DNA of 8,485 nt from Actinomycetota bacterium. GTDB lineage: Bacteria > Actinomycetota > Acidimicrobiia > Acidimicrobiales > Ilumatobacteraceae. The notes under the pieces are model-generated. The model searched no databases, was not told where the DNA came from, and worked only from the letters and a program-made list of their open reading frames with translations. The stretch covers positions 1-8,485 of the forward strand of contig SYEA01000119.1 in NCBI GenBank assembly GCA_005800965.1. Reading direction: 5' to 3'. Shown piece after piece: positions 1 through 5,624 of the stretch. Position 1 is the first letter of the stretch; the number at the start of each line of letters is the position of its first letter. The position numbers and the translations under genes were made by a program.

Positions 1-218
1 AACTTGCTCGCGACTTGGCGTCAAGCGGACATACAGCAGTGCATCCGGAAGTAACACGAGTGACTCGCGAAACAATTGAAACGTTCCATGCTCACGGTGT
101 GCAGGTGAATACCTGGACATGTGACGACCCTGTGCGCATGCGAGAACTCATCGCGTGGGGAGTCGACGGCATTTGCACGAATGTTCCTGATGTGGCACTC
201 AAACTCTTGCCCAGTTGA
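1..218 (+). CDS. Glycerophosphodiester phosphodiesterase family protein, C-terminal part (5' cut by window edge)
   Basis: The first complete codon is at base 3, and about 71 residues run to a TGA at 216-218. The visible end matches the last strands and helices of the GDPD TIM barrel: a run of residues starting HPEV, then VNTWTCDDP, then GVDGICTNVPD. The pattern V-N-x-W-T followed by G-V-D-G-I-x-T-x-x-P-D is the typical C-terminal signature of this family, in which the final Asp-Gly strand closes the barrel. Members hydrolyse glycerophosphodiesters (deacylated phospholipids) to glycerol-3-phosphate and an alcohol. The catalytic HR..NT and metal-binding residues lie upstream of the window, so activity cannot be judged. 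It converges on the lipid kinase gene with a 20-base gap and no convincing terminator between them. The family call is fairly sure; the substrate is unknown. Confidence 0.85.
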   Translation, partial: LARDLASSGHTAVHPEVTRVTRETIETFHAHGVQVNTWTCDDPVRMRELIAWGVDGICTNVPDVALKLLPS

Positions 219-238
219 TGCGCCTGGGGGCGTTGTGG

Positions 239-1162
239 TTAGTACTCCACCAGCATGGGTTTGATGAGCCGCAGTGCTTCGGCGCGATGACGCACCGTAA
301 GAGTGGTGGCTTCACCGATGAAATCACCGTCGAGTTGGTATCCGAATGGTGCTGGAAAGTCGAACACCACTTGCTCGACATCTTCGGTGATGTCGATCCC
401 ACGTCGGGCATCGATGCCGCCATTGCGCATTGCATTCCAAATGGTGCGCAACATGAGCGGCGTGGATAAACGACGAAAGGTGATAGCCACCAAACGTTTT
501 TCGAGCGATGCTGCCCGCGACAACTCAATGGCCCGCTTGCCCACATAGGTGTAGGGGTTGGTGTTGAGCACGATTGTGAAAAAGCCGTTGGGCACTTTGC
601 GGCCGTCAATTTCTGCGGTGAAGTGCGGATATTTTCGGTCGTAGTCAACGAACCAAGTTTTGAGCGCCGAATAAGCAAAGAGTGGCTGGCCGACCAACCG
701 TTTGAAACTGAACGTACGTTCCACTTGGCGAACCACTTCGGCATCAAAGCCGATGCCGGCGTGGAAGGTGAAAAAACGACCGTTGACCTCACCCAAGCCA
801 ATTGGCGCAATCAACCCGCCATCGATGCCTGCGGCAAGTTGGGTGACGGCTAACAACGGGTCATTGGCCATGCCGAGCGATCGGGCGAACACGTTGGTCG
901 AACCACCTGGCAGCACGCCAAGGGCAGTGGCGCCTCCAGCCAAACCTGTCGCCACTTCGTTGACCGTGCCATCGCCACCAAAAGCGATAACGGCGTCCAT
1001 GCCGCGCAGCACGGCGTCGGCGGCAAAACGGGTGGCGTGGCCACGTTCGCTGGTTTCGACCACCTGCACGTCGTGATGGCGGGCAAGGTACTGGTGTACC
1101 TGCACGGTGTTGCGCGGGGTCACCGAGGTGGCAAACGAATTGACGACCAGCAGGATCTGCAC
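239..1162 (-). CDS. Diacylglycerol kinase / YegS-type lipid kinase family protein
   Basis: The product is a predicted soluble or membrane-associated kinase of 307 residues that phosphorylates a lipid such as diacylglycerol using ATP. In order it shows an N-terminal beta strand (ILLVVNS, residues 3-9), the nucleotide-binding GGDGTVNEV (62-70), LPGGSTNVFARSLG (84-97, the substrate/nucleotide loop; the PGGSTN variant is common in actinobacterial homologues), GIGFDAEVV (136-144), and a C-terminal beta domain with QLDGD (276-280), matching the usual family architecture and length. Two GTG starts are possible, at 1195 and 1162. I chose 1162 because it begins directly at the first strand as in relatives and because a TACCGT hexamer sits exactly 8 bases upstream (leaderless arrangement). 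The 1195 start would add 11 residues (Pro-rich, poorly conserved in look). Neither has a Shine-Dalgarno sequence. The gene is divergent from etfB and converges on the GDPD gene, another phospholipid-related enzyme. The true substrate could be diacylglycerol, sphingoid base or another lipid. Confidence 0.88.
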   Translation of the reverse strand: MQILLVVNSFATSVTPRNTVQVHQYLARHHDVQVVETSERGHATRFAADAVLRGMDAVIAFGGDGTVNEVATGLAGGATALGVLPGGSTNVFARSLGMANDPLLAVTQLAAGIDGGLIAPIGLGEVNGRFFTFHAGIGFDAEVVRQVERTFSFKRLVGQPLFAYSALKTWFVDYDRKYPHFTAEIDGRKVPNGFFTIVLNTNPYTYVGKRAIELSRAASLEKRLVAITFRRLSTPLMLRTIWNAMRNGGIDARRGIDITEDVEQVVFDFPAPFGYQLDGDFIGEATTLTVRHRAEALRLIKPMLVEY

Positions 1163-1176
1163 GCCATTGCACGGTA
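1163..1176 (-). promoter_or_regulatory. Candidate leaderless -10 element for the lipid kinase gene
   Basis: On the minus strand TACCGT (1176-1171) fits the actinobacterial -10 consensus TANNNT. It is followed by exactly 8 bases and then GTG at 1162-1160, which would place transcription initiation at or just before the start codon. No -35 match stands out. The same spacing recurs at three other gene starts in the window, which is the main reason to take this short match seriously. Confidence 0.35.
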
Positions 1177-1208
1177 TCTGAGGCCCAGGGGGCACTAGAC
1201 GCAGGTCA

Positions 1209-1238
1209 CAGCCCGTTGTGGGGCGACTTGGCGGGCTG
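1209..1238. promoter_or_regulatory. Perfect 7-base inverted repeat in the lipid kinase/etfB divergent region
   Basis: CAGCCCG (1209-1215) and CGGGCTG (1232-1238) are perfect reverse complements separated by 16 bases. The dyad lies between the divergent lipid kinase and etfB starts, about 40 bases before the etfB ATG. It could be an operator half-site pair, with centre-to-centre spacing of about 23 bases (roughly two helical turns), or a hairpin. Function is inference only. Confidence 0.3.
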
Positions 1239-1277
1239 ATTCTTCACCATCGTGGTGCAGCGGTAACAATGAAGGTC

Positions 1278-2054
1278 ATGAAAATCGTCGTCTGCGTCAA
1301 ACAAATTCCTGATCCCGCCGCGCCGGGGTCGCTCGATCCCGCGACCAACGCCTTGAAGCGCGACGGCAAACTCATTCTCGATGACTCCGATGCCTACGGC
1401 GTGGAGATGGCATTGCAACTCGTGACTGCTGCTGGTGGCGGCGAAGTGAACATCGTGTCAATGGCGCCGAATGGCGAAACATCCGGAATGCGAACAGCGC
1501 TGGCCATGGGTGCAGTACGCGGGGTGTTGGTTTCAGATCCCGCATTGGCTGGGTCTGATGCTCTGACGACTGCCCGAGTGTTGGCTGCAGCGGTGCAAAA
1601 AGTGGGAATGCCCGACTTGGTAATTGCTGCAACTGAATCCACGGACGGCTACACCGGCACGGTGCCTGCCCAGATGGCCGAAGTGTTGGGCTTGCCTTCG
1701 GTGACGTTTGCCAAGAAAGTAAAAGTCGAAGGTGGCGTGCTGAAAATTGATCGCCAGACCGAGGATGGCTACGACGAAGTTGAGTGTCCGTTGCCAGCAC
1801 TAGTAAGCGTCACGGCCGGAGTGGTGGAGCCGCGGTATCCGAGCTTCAAAGGAATTATGGACGCCAAGAAAAAAGAAGTCATCACAGTGACCGCGAGCGA
1901 CCTTGGCATCACGCCGGTGGGCTGGTCGGGTGCTGGACAGAAAGTGTCGTCAGTGACCCAAGCCGAGGCTCGCCAGGCCGGGCAAGTTATTGAAGACGAC
2001 GGCGAAGCATTCAACAAAATCGTGGCGTTTCTCGAAACGCTGAAAGTCATCTAA
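1278..2054 (+). CDS. etfB: Electron transfer flavoprotein beta subunit
   Basis: This 258-residue protein is the beta (AMP-binding) subunit of the soluble cytoplasmic EtfAB heterodimer that takes electrons from acyl-CoA dehydrogenases and passes them to the respiratory chain. It opens with MKIVVCVKQIPDP, the standard family N-terminus. The nucleotide-binding segment STDGYTGTVPAQMAEVLGLP spans residues 121-140, and VVEPRYPSFKGIMDAKKK (182-199) is the diagnostic EtfB signature. Length is as usual for the family. An ATG at 1269 (three residues longer) and a GTG at 1218 are alternative starts. I chose 1278 because of the family N-terminus, a weak GAAGG just upstream, and a TAACAA hexamer 8 bases before it that resembles the other leaderless starts. 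It is the first gene of a two-gene operon, with the etfA ATG 12 bases after its stop. This looks like the housekeeping (group I) type serving beta-oxidation rather than a bifurcating one, but the group was not tested. Confidence 0.96.
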   Translation: MKIVVCVKQIPDPAAPGSLDPATNALKRDGKLILDDSDAYGVEMALQLVTAAGGGEVNIVSMAPNGETSGMRTALAMGAVRGVLVSDPALAGSDALTTARVLAAAVQKVGMPDLVIAATESTDGYTGTVPAQMAEVLGLPSVTFAKKVKVEGGVLKIDRQTEDGYDEVECPLPALVSVTAGVVEPRYPSFKGIMDAKKKEVITVTASDLGITPVGWSGAGQKVSSVTQAEARQAGQVIEDDGEAFNKIVAFLETLKVI

Positions 2055-2058
2055 GGAG
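2053..2058 (+). promoter_or_regulatory. Strong ribosome binding site for etfA
   Basis: AAGGAG overlaps the TAA stop of etfB and lies 8 bases before the etfA ATG (2067). It is the clearest Shine-Dalgarno sequence in the window. The first genes of the operons here lack one, which contrasts internal, leadered initiation with apparently leaderless initiation at operon starts. Confidence 0.85.
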
Positions 2059-2066
2059 ACATCATC

Positions 2067-3035
2067 ATGACGATCAACAACGTTTGGGTCTTTGCCCAAG
2101 GCAGCAATGCCACTGTCTCTAGCTTCACCGCTGAACTACTCACCAAAGCGCGCGGCCTCACCGACAATGTGTCGGCATTCGTGGCTGGCGACGGGGCGGC
2201 ATTGGCCGAGTCACTCGGCAAGTTCGGTGCCAAGAAGGTGTACTCCACCGGCGACCTCGGTGGTCGACTTGCTGGCGTTGCTGCTGCCAGTGCCATGGCG
2301 GCCTTGATTAGCGGCGGCGACAAGCCAGACATCATTCTGTTTCCTCAGAACTACGACGGGCGTGACACCATCGCGCGCTTGTCGGTGAAGTTGGGTGTGA
2401 CCGTGCTGACCAACAACGTGGACATCGCCGTAGTCGGCAGCGAAGTGGTTGCCACCACGCCAATCTTCGGTGGCAACGTGCTGTTCGCCACCGCCTTCAC
2501 CGGTGCGGGGCCACACCTTGCTTCCTTCCGTCCAAAGAGCTTTGCCGCCCAAGAAAGCGGCGGCGGTGCAGCACAAGTGGTGGCTGTTGCAGTGCCTGAT
2601 GCTGGTGCCACCAGTGCAGCCAAAGTAACTGCGATTCATGTCGAAGAAACCAGTGGTCCGAAACTTGACGAGGCCAACGTGGTGGTGGCTGGCGGTCGTG
2701 GGCTTGGTGAATCGCAGAATTTTGCGATGGTCGAAGAGCTCTCCAAACTGCTGCACGGTGCACCAGGTGCGTCACGAGCAATCGTTGACGCTGGCTGGGT
2801 GCCGTACTCATACCAAGTCGGTCAAACCGGCAAAGTGGTGAAGCCCAGCGTGTACATCGCTGCCGGAATCTCAGGCGCCACGCAACACATGGTGGGGATG
2901 AAGGGTTCAAAGAACATCATTGCCATCAACAAAGACAAAGAAGCACCGATTTTTGCGGTGGCCGACTTGGGCATCGTCGGTGACGTGCACAAGGTGCTGC
3001 CGAAACTTATCGAAGCGCTCAAGTCGCGCGGCTAA
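2067..3035 (+). CDS. etfA: Electron transfer flavoprotein alpha subunit
   Basis: The 322-residue alpha subunit binds the redox-active FAD of EtfAB. The N-terminal domain (about 1-190) has the ETF fold shared with EtfB. The C-terminal FAD domain shows AGGRGLG (208-214), VGQTGK (251-256), the family signature VYIAAGISGATQH with the following IIAINKD (262-290), and DLGIVGD (300-306). Length is typical. The start is fixed by the AAGGAG ribosome site 8 bases upstream. A Gly/Ala-rich linker (around 160-185) separates the two domains. Electrons would come from acyl-CoA dehydrogenases such as the one at 6875-8128 and leave to ETF:quinone oxidoreductase, which is not in the window. The last codons and the TAA lie in the first copy of a 25-base direct repeat; a second copy follows directly after the gene. 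Confidence 0.97.
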   Translation: MTINNVWVFAQGSNATVSSFTAELLTKARGLTDNVSAFVAGDGAALAESLGKFGAKKVYSTGDLGGRLAGVAAASAMAALISGGDKPDIILFPQNYDGRDTIARLSVKLGVTVLTNNVDIAVVGSEVVATTPIFGGNVLFATAFTGAGPHLASFRPKSFAAQESGGGAAQVVAVAVPDAGATSAAKVTAIHVEETSGPKLDEANVVVAGGRGLGESQNFAMVEELSKLLHGAPGASRAIVDAGWVPYSYQVGQTGKVVKPSVYIAAGISGATQHMVGMKGSKNIIAINKDKEAPIFAVADLGIVGDVHKVLPKLIEALKSRG

Positions 3036-3068
3036 ACAACCAAAAGCGCTCAAGTCGCTCGGCTAAAC
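3013..3068. repeat. 25-base tandem duplication spanning the etfA 3' end
   Basis: Bases 3013-3037 and 3044-3068 are the same 25-base sequence with one mismatch (24/25; G at 3028 against T at 3059), separated by 6 bases, so the period is 31. The first copy holds the last etfA codons and its TAA. The second holds the TAG stop of the convergent SCO1664-type gene. Because 31 is not a multiple of 3, the second copy is out of frame with etfA and is non-coding for it. It looks like a recent short duplication rather than a mobile element. Confidence 0.92.
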
Positions 3069-3075
3069 GAGCGGC
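3054..3075. terminator. Possible bidirectional hairpin between convergent etfA and SCO1664-type genes
   Basis: Bases 3054-3061 can pair with 3068-3075 as an 8-base stem (one G-T wobble) around the loop GCTAAA. The stem falls right after etfA and covers the stop codon of the opposing gene, where a shared terminator would be expected. No T-run follows on either strand, so it is not a standard intrinsic terminator. The first repeat copy cannot form this hairpin. Confidence 0.35.
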
Positions 3076-3770
3076 CAAGGGTATCGCTGACCACTTTCGT
3101 CAACCGGAAACTGTCGATGTTCCAACATCCATGCCCCGCGCTGGCATAGCGCGGTTATCTCGTCGTCTTCCAGCAGTGACGAAATATCAAGCGGGAGTGA
3201 TGTGACAACACGCTCGACTGCCTGAAGCGCCGGCGCAGGAATCTCTTCGCCACCAAATTCCCAGATCACGGTGCGCAGTTTGAAATCGGCCGAAAAACAC
3301 AACCCATGATCGATGCCATAAACCTGGCCACGCTGATCGATCAGCACGTGCCCTGACTTGCGGTCGGTGTTGTTCGACAAGATATCGAATACGGCAATGT
3401 TGCGAAATTGATCGTGCAGGTCGGGTCGTGATTCAAACAACGTGAAGTAGTGCTGCTCAAAGTCGGCATCAACCAGCAGTTGTACCGAGCCCTCCCCGTA
3501 GGGGCCGTCACGCATGATGGTGATTGGCACGAAGTCGTATCCCATCGCAATGGCCAAGCGGTAGGCAGCAACTTCACGACGGTGCAGGCCGGGGGCAAAA
3601 TCCCACAGCGGGCGTTCGCCTCGCAATGGTTTGTAGATCGCCCTGTGAGAGTGCTGTTCGTGCGTGACGCGCACCAGAAAAGTGGCGTTGCTGCTGTATG
3701 GCATGCGCATTTCGATTTCGATATCGCCATCGGCGAGCAGCGAATGTGGGTCTAGTTCATTTTCGGGCAT
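3063..3770 (-). CDS. SCO1664 family protein (PI3/PI4-kinase-like fold)
   Basis: This 235-residue protein matches the actinobacterial SCO1664 family, distantly related to phosphatidylinositol 3-/4-kinases. Visible motifs are YKPLRGERPLWDF (46-58, with K47 the likely ATP lysine), RREVAAY (64-70), RDGPYGEGSVQLLVD (87-101), a catalytic-loop-like NNTDRKSGHVL (133-143) with D136, and the metal-binding-like YGIDHGLCF (151-159) with D154, followed by KLRTVIWEFGGE. So the ATP, catalytic and metal positions all look intact, but no substrate is established for the family. The start at 3770 overlaps the end of the DUF3090 gene by 19 bases. The open frame extends further upstream to 3854, but that part is basic, unlike the family, and antisense-free overlap with DUF3090 makes it improbable. 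It is the last gene of a three-gene operon. Its TAG stop lies in the second copy of the direct repeat. Confidence 0.88.
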   Translation of the reverse strand: MPENELDPHSLLADGDIEIEMRMPYSSNATFLVRVTHEQHSHRAIYKPLRGERPLWDFAPGLHRREVAAYRLAIAMGYDFVPITIMRDGPYGEGSVQLLVDADFEQHYFTLFESRPDLHDQFRNIAVFDILSNNTDRKSGHVLIDQRGQVYGIDHGLCFSADFKLRTVIWEFGGEEIPAPALQAVERVVTSLPLDISSLLEDDEITALCQRGAWMLEHRQFPVDESGQRYPWPLV

Positions 3771-4240
3771 GCGTGTCCGTCGCGATTTACTGGCATTCCG
3801 CAGTAGGCACATGGCGGGCGACCGGCGCGAACGAGGCGTTCGGCGTGTTCGCAAAATTCGATTGCCTGCGCCGGCGAGATGCGCACACGCACACGGCTGG
3901 CGTCAAAATCGGCTTCATCATCAGGTGTGATTTCTTCAAATTGCAAGACAAGTTGGTTCTCGCGACGGTCGTAGGCCAAACCCACACTGCCCAAGGCAAA
4001 CGCAGCGTCACGAGGTTCGACAAATTGCGGTTCGCGCAAGGTGCGTGCCGAAACTGCAGGTGCATCGTCGAGGGTTTTGCGAATGAAAGCTGCTAGTGCG
4101 GCGATTTGCTGCTTTTCGCACTTGATCGACAGCACTTCACTCGTGTCGCCGATTTGGAGAAAAAAGGTGCGCGCCCCAGGCTGGCCAACGACGCCCGCAC
4201 TGAATGCATCGGCCGATTCGTAGTCGCGATACAAACTCAT
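3752..4240 (-). CDS. DUF3090 family protein with C-terminal zinc-knuckle-like motif
   Basis: The 162-residue product fits the actinobacterial DUF3090 family. Characteristic pieces are AGVVGQPGARTFFLQ (15-29), CEKQQIAALA (41-50), FALGSVGLAYDR (81-92), VRVRISPAQA (117-126), and RPPCAYCGMPVNRDGHAC (141-158). C144, C147, H156 and C158 form a small CxxC...HxC motif likely to bind zinc. The molecular role is unknown. It starts at an ATG inside ATGA (4240-4237), sharing four bases with the stop of the upstream phosphatase gene, so translation is probably coupled, and its end overlaps the SCO1664-type gene by 19 bases. It seems short: relatives as I recall them run to about 190 residues and continue a few residues past the CP..N where this one stops. 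Confidence 0.88.
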   Translation of the reverse strand: MSLYRDYESADAFSAGVVGQPGARTFFLQIGDTSEVLSIKCEKQQIAALAAFIRKTLDDAPAVSARTLREPQFVEPRDAAFALGSVGLAYDRRENQLVLQFEEITPDDEADFDASRVRVRISPAQAIEFCEHAERLVRAGRPPCAYCGMPVNRDGHACPKMN

Positions 4241-4869
4241 GACGGCTTCAGATCTCGCAATGATCCACCGGTGGAGTTGACGGTGAGCACGATAGGTGCC
4301 AAGTCGGTGTACAAGATTGCGGTTACCGAGCAGGTCGAAATCACGATGCGCTGAAACAAGTCGAGTGGTGTGCCCATGGCGTGGGCAACGGCTGCTTTGA
4401 TGGGGTCGGCGTGTGACACGCAGACCACGGTCTTGCCGGCATGACGCCGACGAATCACGTCAAGTGCACCAACCATTCGCGACTGCATCTCCACGAAACT
4501 CTCACCCTGCGGAAACCGAAACGAACTCGGTGCTCGCTGCACGGTGGTCCACTCGGGCTTTTTGTAAAGACGTTGTAGTGCTTGGCCCGTCCAGGTTCCA
4601 AAATCGCACTCCAAAAGACCGCGTTCGATGCGCACCGGCATCTTCATGGCGCGTGAAATTGGTGCTGCCGTCTCACGGGCGCGCTCGAGTGGGGATGCGT
4701 AGATGGCTGCAACTTTGCCCATCTCGGCGATTCGCTCAGCGACCCGCACGGCCTGCGCTTGACCGCTCTCGGCCAGGTGCAATCCGCGGGCGCGACCTGG
4801 CAGGATTTTGCCGGTGGTTGGTGTGGTGCCGTGGCGAACCAGCAGCACCAGTGTCGGCTTGACAGACAT
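4237..4869 (-). CDS. Histidine phosphatase family protein, MSMEG_4193 type
   Basis: The 210-residue product belongs to the histidine phosphatase (phosphoglycerate mutase-like) superfamily. It has the catalytic VRHGTT (11-16, phosphohistidine H13), SPLERARET (59-67, phosphate-binding R63), LLECDFGTWTG (85-95, E87 as the likely proton donor) and VSHADPIKAA (151-160, second catalytic H153), so the full active site is present. The segment GTPLDLFQRIVIS after the second His is typical of the MSMEG_4193 subfamily. From memory the Mycobacterium tuberculosis member of this neighbourhood, Rv2135c, behaves as an acid phosphatase rather than a mutase; the natural substrate is unsettled. It heads the operon phosphatase-DUF3090-SCO1664, and its TGA overlaps the next ATG as ATGA. 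A TAGGTT hexamer 8 bases before the ATG (4869) suggests a leaderless mRNA. Confidence 0.92.
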   Translation of the reverse strand: MSVKPTLVLLVRHGTTPTTGKILPGRARGLHLAESGQAQAVRVAERIAEMGKVAAIYASPLERARETAAPISRAMKMPVRIERGLLECDFGTWTGQALQRLYKKPEWTTVQRAPSSFRFPQGESFVEMQSRMVGALDVIRRRHAGKTVVCVSHADPIKAAVAHAMGTPLDLFQRIVISTCSVTAILYTDLAPIVLTVNSTGGSLRDLKPS

Positions 4870-4905
4870 GAACGCTCAACCTATCCCGACATCTCGTAGC
4901 GTCAC
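4870..4905 (-). promoter_or_regulatory. Candidate promoter of the phosphatase-DUF3090-SCO1664 operon
   Basis: On the minus strand GTGACG (4905-4900, four of six matches to TTGACA) and TAGGTT (4883-4878, fits TANNNT) are 16 bases apart, and the -10 lies 8 bases before the ATG at 4869. This would give a leaderless or nearly leaderless transcript. The -35 overlaps the candidate -10 of the divergent udgB promoter. Confidence 0.4.
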
Positions 4906-4910
4906 GGATT
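4897..4910 (+). promoter_or_regulatory. Candidate leaderless -10 element for udgB
   Basis: TAGCGT (4897-4902) fits TANNNT and is followed by exactly 8 bases before the GTG at 4911. There is no Shine-Dalgarno sequence and only 41 bases to the divergent phosphatase start. No clear -35 is seen. The element supports the choice of the GTG at 4911. Confidence 0.38.
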
Positions 4911-5624
4911 GTGGGCAAACCTGGGCGTGCGACACGCGACACGCAAGTGCGGCTGCGCCGTGAAATTGAGGCATGCACCGCTTGTCCACGTCTTGTGCGG
5001 TGGCGCAACACGGTGGCTCAAGAACGTCGTGCCGCCTACCGTGACGAAACCTATTGGGGCAAACCGATTGCTGGTTTTGGTGATGCAGCGGCACGCATCG
5101 TGGTGTTGGGGTTGGCGCCTGGTGCCCACGGGGCCAACCGCACGGGGCGAGTCTTTACGGGTGATCGCAGTGGCGACTGGTTGTTTCGGGCAATGCACAC
5201 CGCCGGGCTGGCGAATCAGCCAACGTCGCAGCAGCGCGATGATGGTTTGACACTGCGCGATGCGTGGGTGACCGTCGCGGTGCGCTGTGCACCACCCGAC
5301 AACAAACCCCTACCGCTAGAGCGCAAACGATGCGCAGGTTTTCTTGATCGCGAGTTGACGATGTTGGTGAACAAGCAGGTGGTGGTGTGCCTCGGTGGCT
5401 TTGCCTATGTGGCTGCTTGTGAATATTTCGCGGTGTCGCCCCGTCCGAAGTTTGCCCACGGGCTGGTTGTGCCGGCAGGCGATGTCAAGTTGGTGTGCTC
5501 GTATCACCCGAGCCAGCAAAACACCTTCACGGGGCGTCTCACCGAATCGATGTTGGATGATGTGTTTACGCGCGCCGTGCAATTGGCCGGCAAGCAGAGC
5601 AAAAAATCACCAGCACGGGGCTAG
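4911..5624 (+). CDS. udgB: Uracil-DNA glycosylase, family 5 (UdgB type)
   Basis: This 237-residue enzyme removes uracil, and probably other deaminated bases, from DNA as the first step of base excision repair. The family 5 motif 1, GLAPGAHGANRTGRVFTGD, is at 67-85, followed by SGDWLFRAM; the motif near the C-terminus, SYHPSQQNTFTGRLT, is at 197-211. C22 and C25 (CTACPRLV), C126 and C141 fit the four ligands of the [4Fe-4S] cluster found in family 4 and 5 enzymes. Motif 1 has no Asp/Asn at the classical catalytic position, as expected for family 5. The GTG at 4911 is supported by the TAGCGT hexamer upstream; GTG at 4947 is an alternative that would still keep all motifs. The gene stands alone. 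Its TAG stop overlaps the stop of the convergent FrhB-type gene in a shared CTAG. Confidence 0.93.
   Translation: MGKPGRATRDTQVRLRREIEACTACPRLVRWRNTVAQERRAAYRDETYWGKPIAGFGDAAARIVVLGLAPGAHGANRTGRVFTGDRSGDWLFRAMHTAGLANQPTSQQRDDGLTLRDAWVTVAVRCAPPDNKPLPLERKRCAGFLDRELTMLVNKQVVVCLGGFAYVAACEYFAVSPRPKFAHGLVVPAGDVKLVCSYHPSQQNTFTGRLTESMLDDVFTRAVQLAGKQSKKSPARG

Noticed and set aside
219..254. Terminator between the convergent GDPD and lipid kinase genes
   Set aside because: Only a 4-base GTGG/CCAC pairing with no T-run; too weak to call.
199..810. 203-codon open frame on the minus strand
   Set aside because: Shadow frame inside the lipid kinase gene, with Cys/Ser/Pro-rich composition and no recognisable motif.
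1163..1195. GTG at 1195 as the lipid kinase start
   Set aside because: Still possible, but it adds 11 residues unlike relatives and lacks both a ribosome site and a -10 at the spacing seen elsewhere.
3771..3854. 28-codon upstream extension of the SCO1664-type gene
   Set aside because: Arg-rich sequence that is only the alternative frame of the DUF3090 zinc motif region; the family N-terminus fits the ATG at 3770.
4929..4944. Two tandem copies of GCGACAC near the udgB start
   Set aside because: Very short, within coding sequence in GC-rich DNA, and without further copies; chance or minor slippage.
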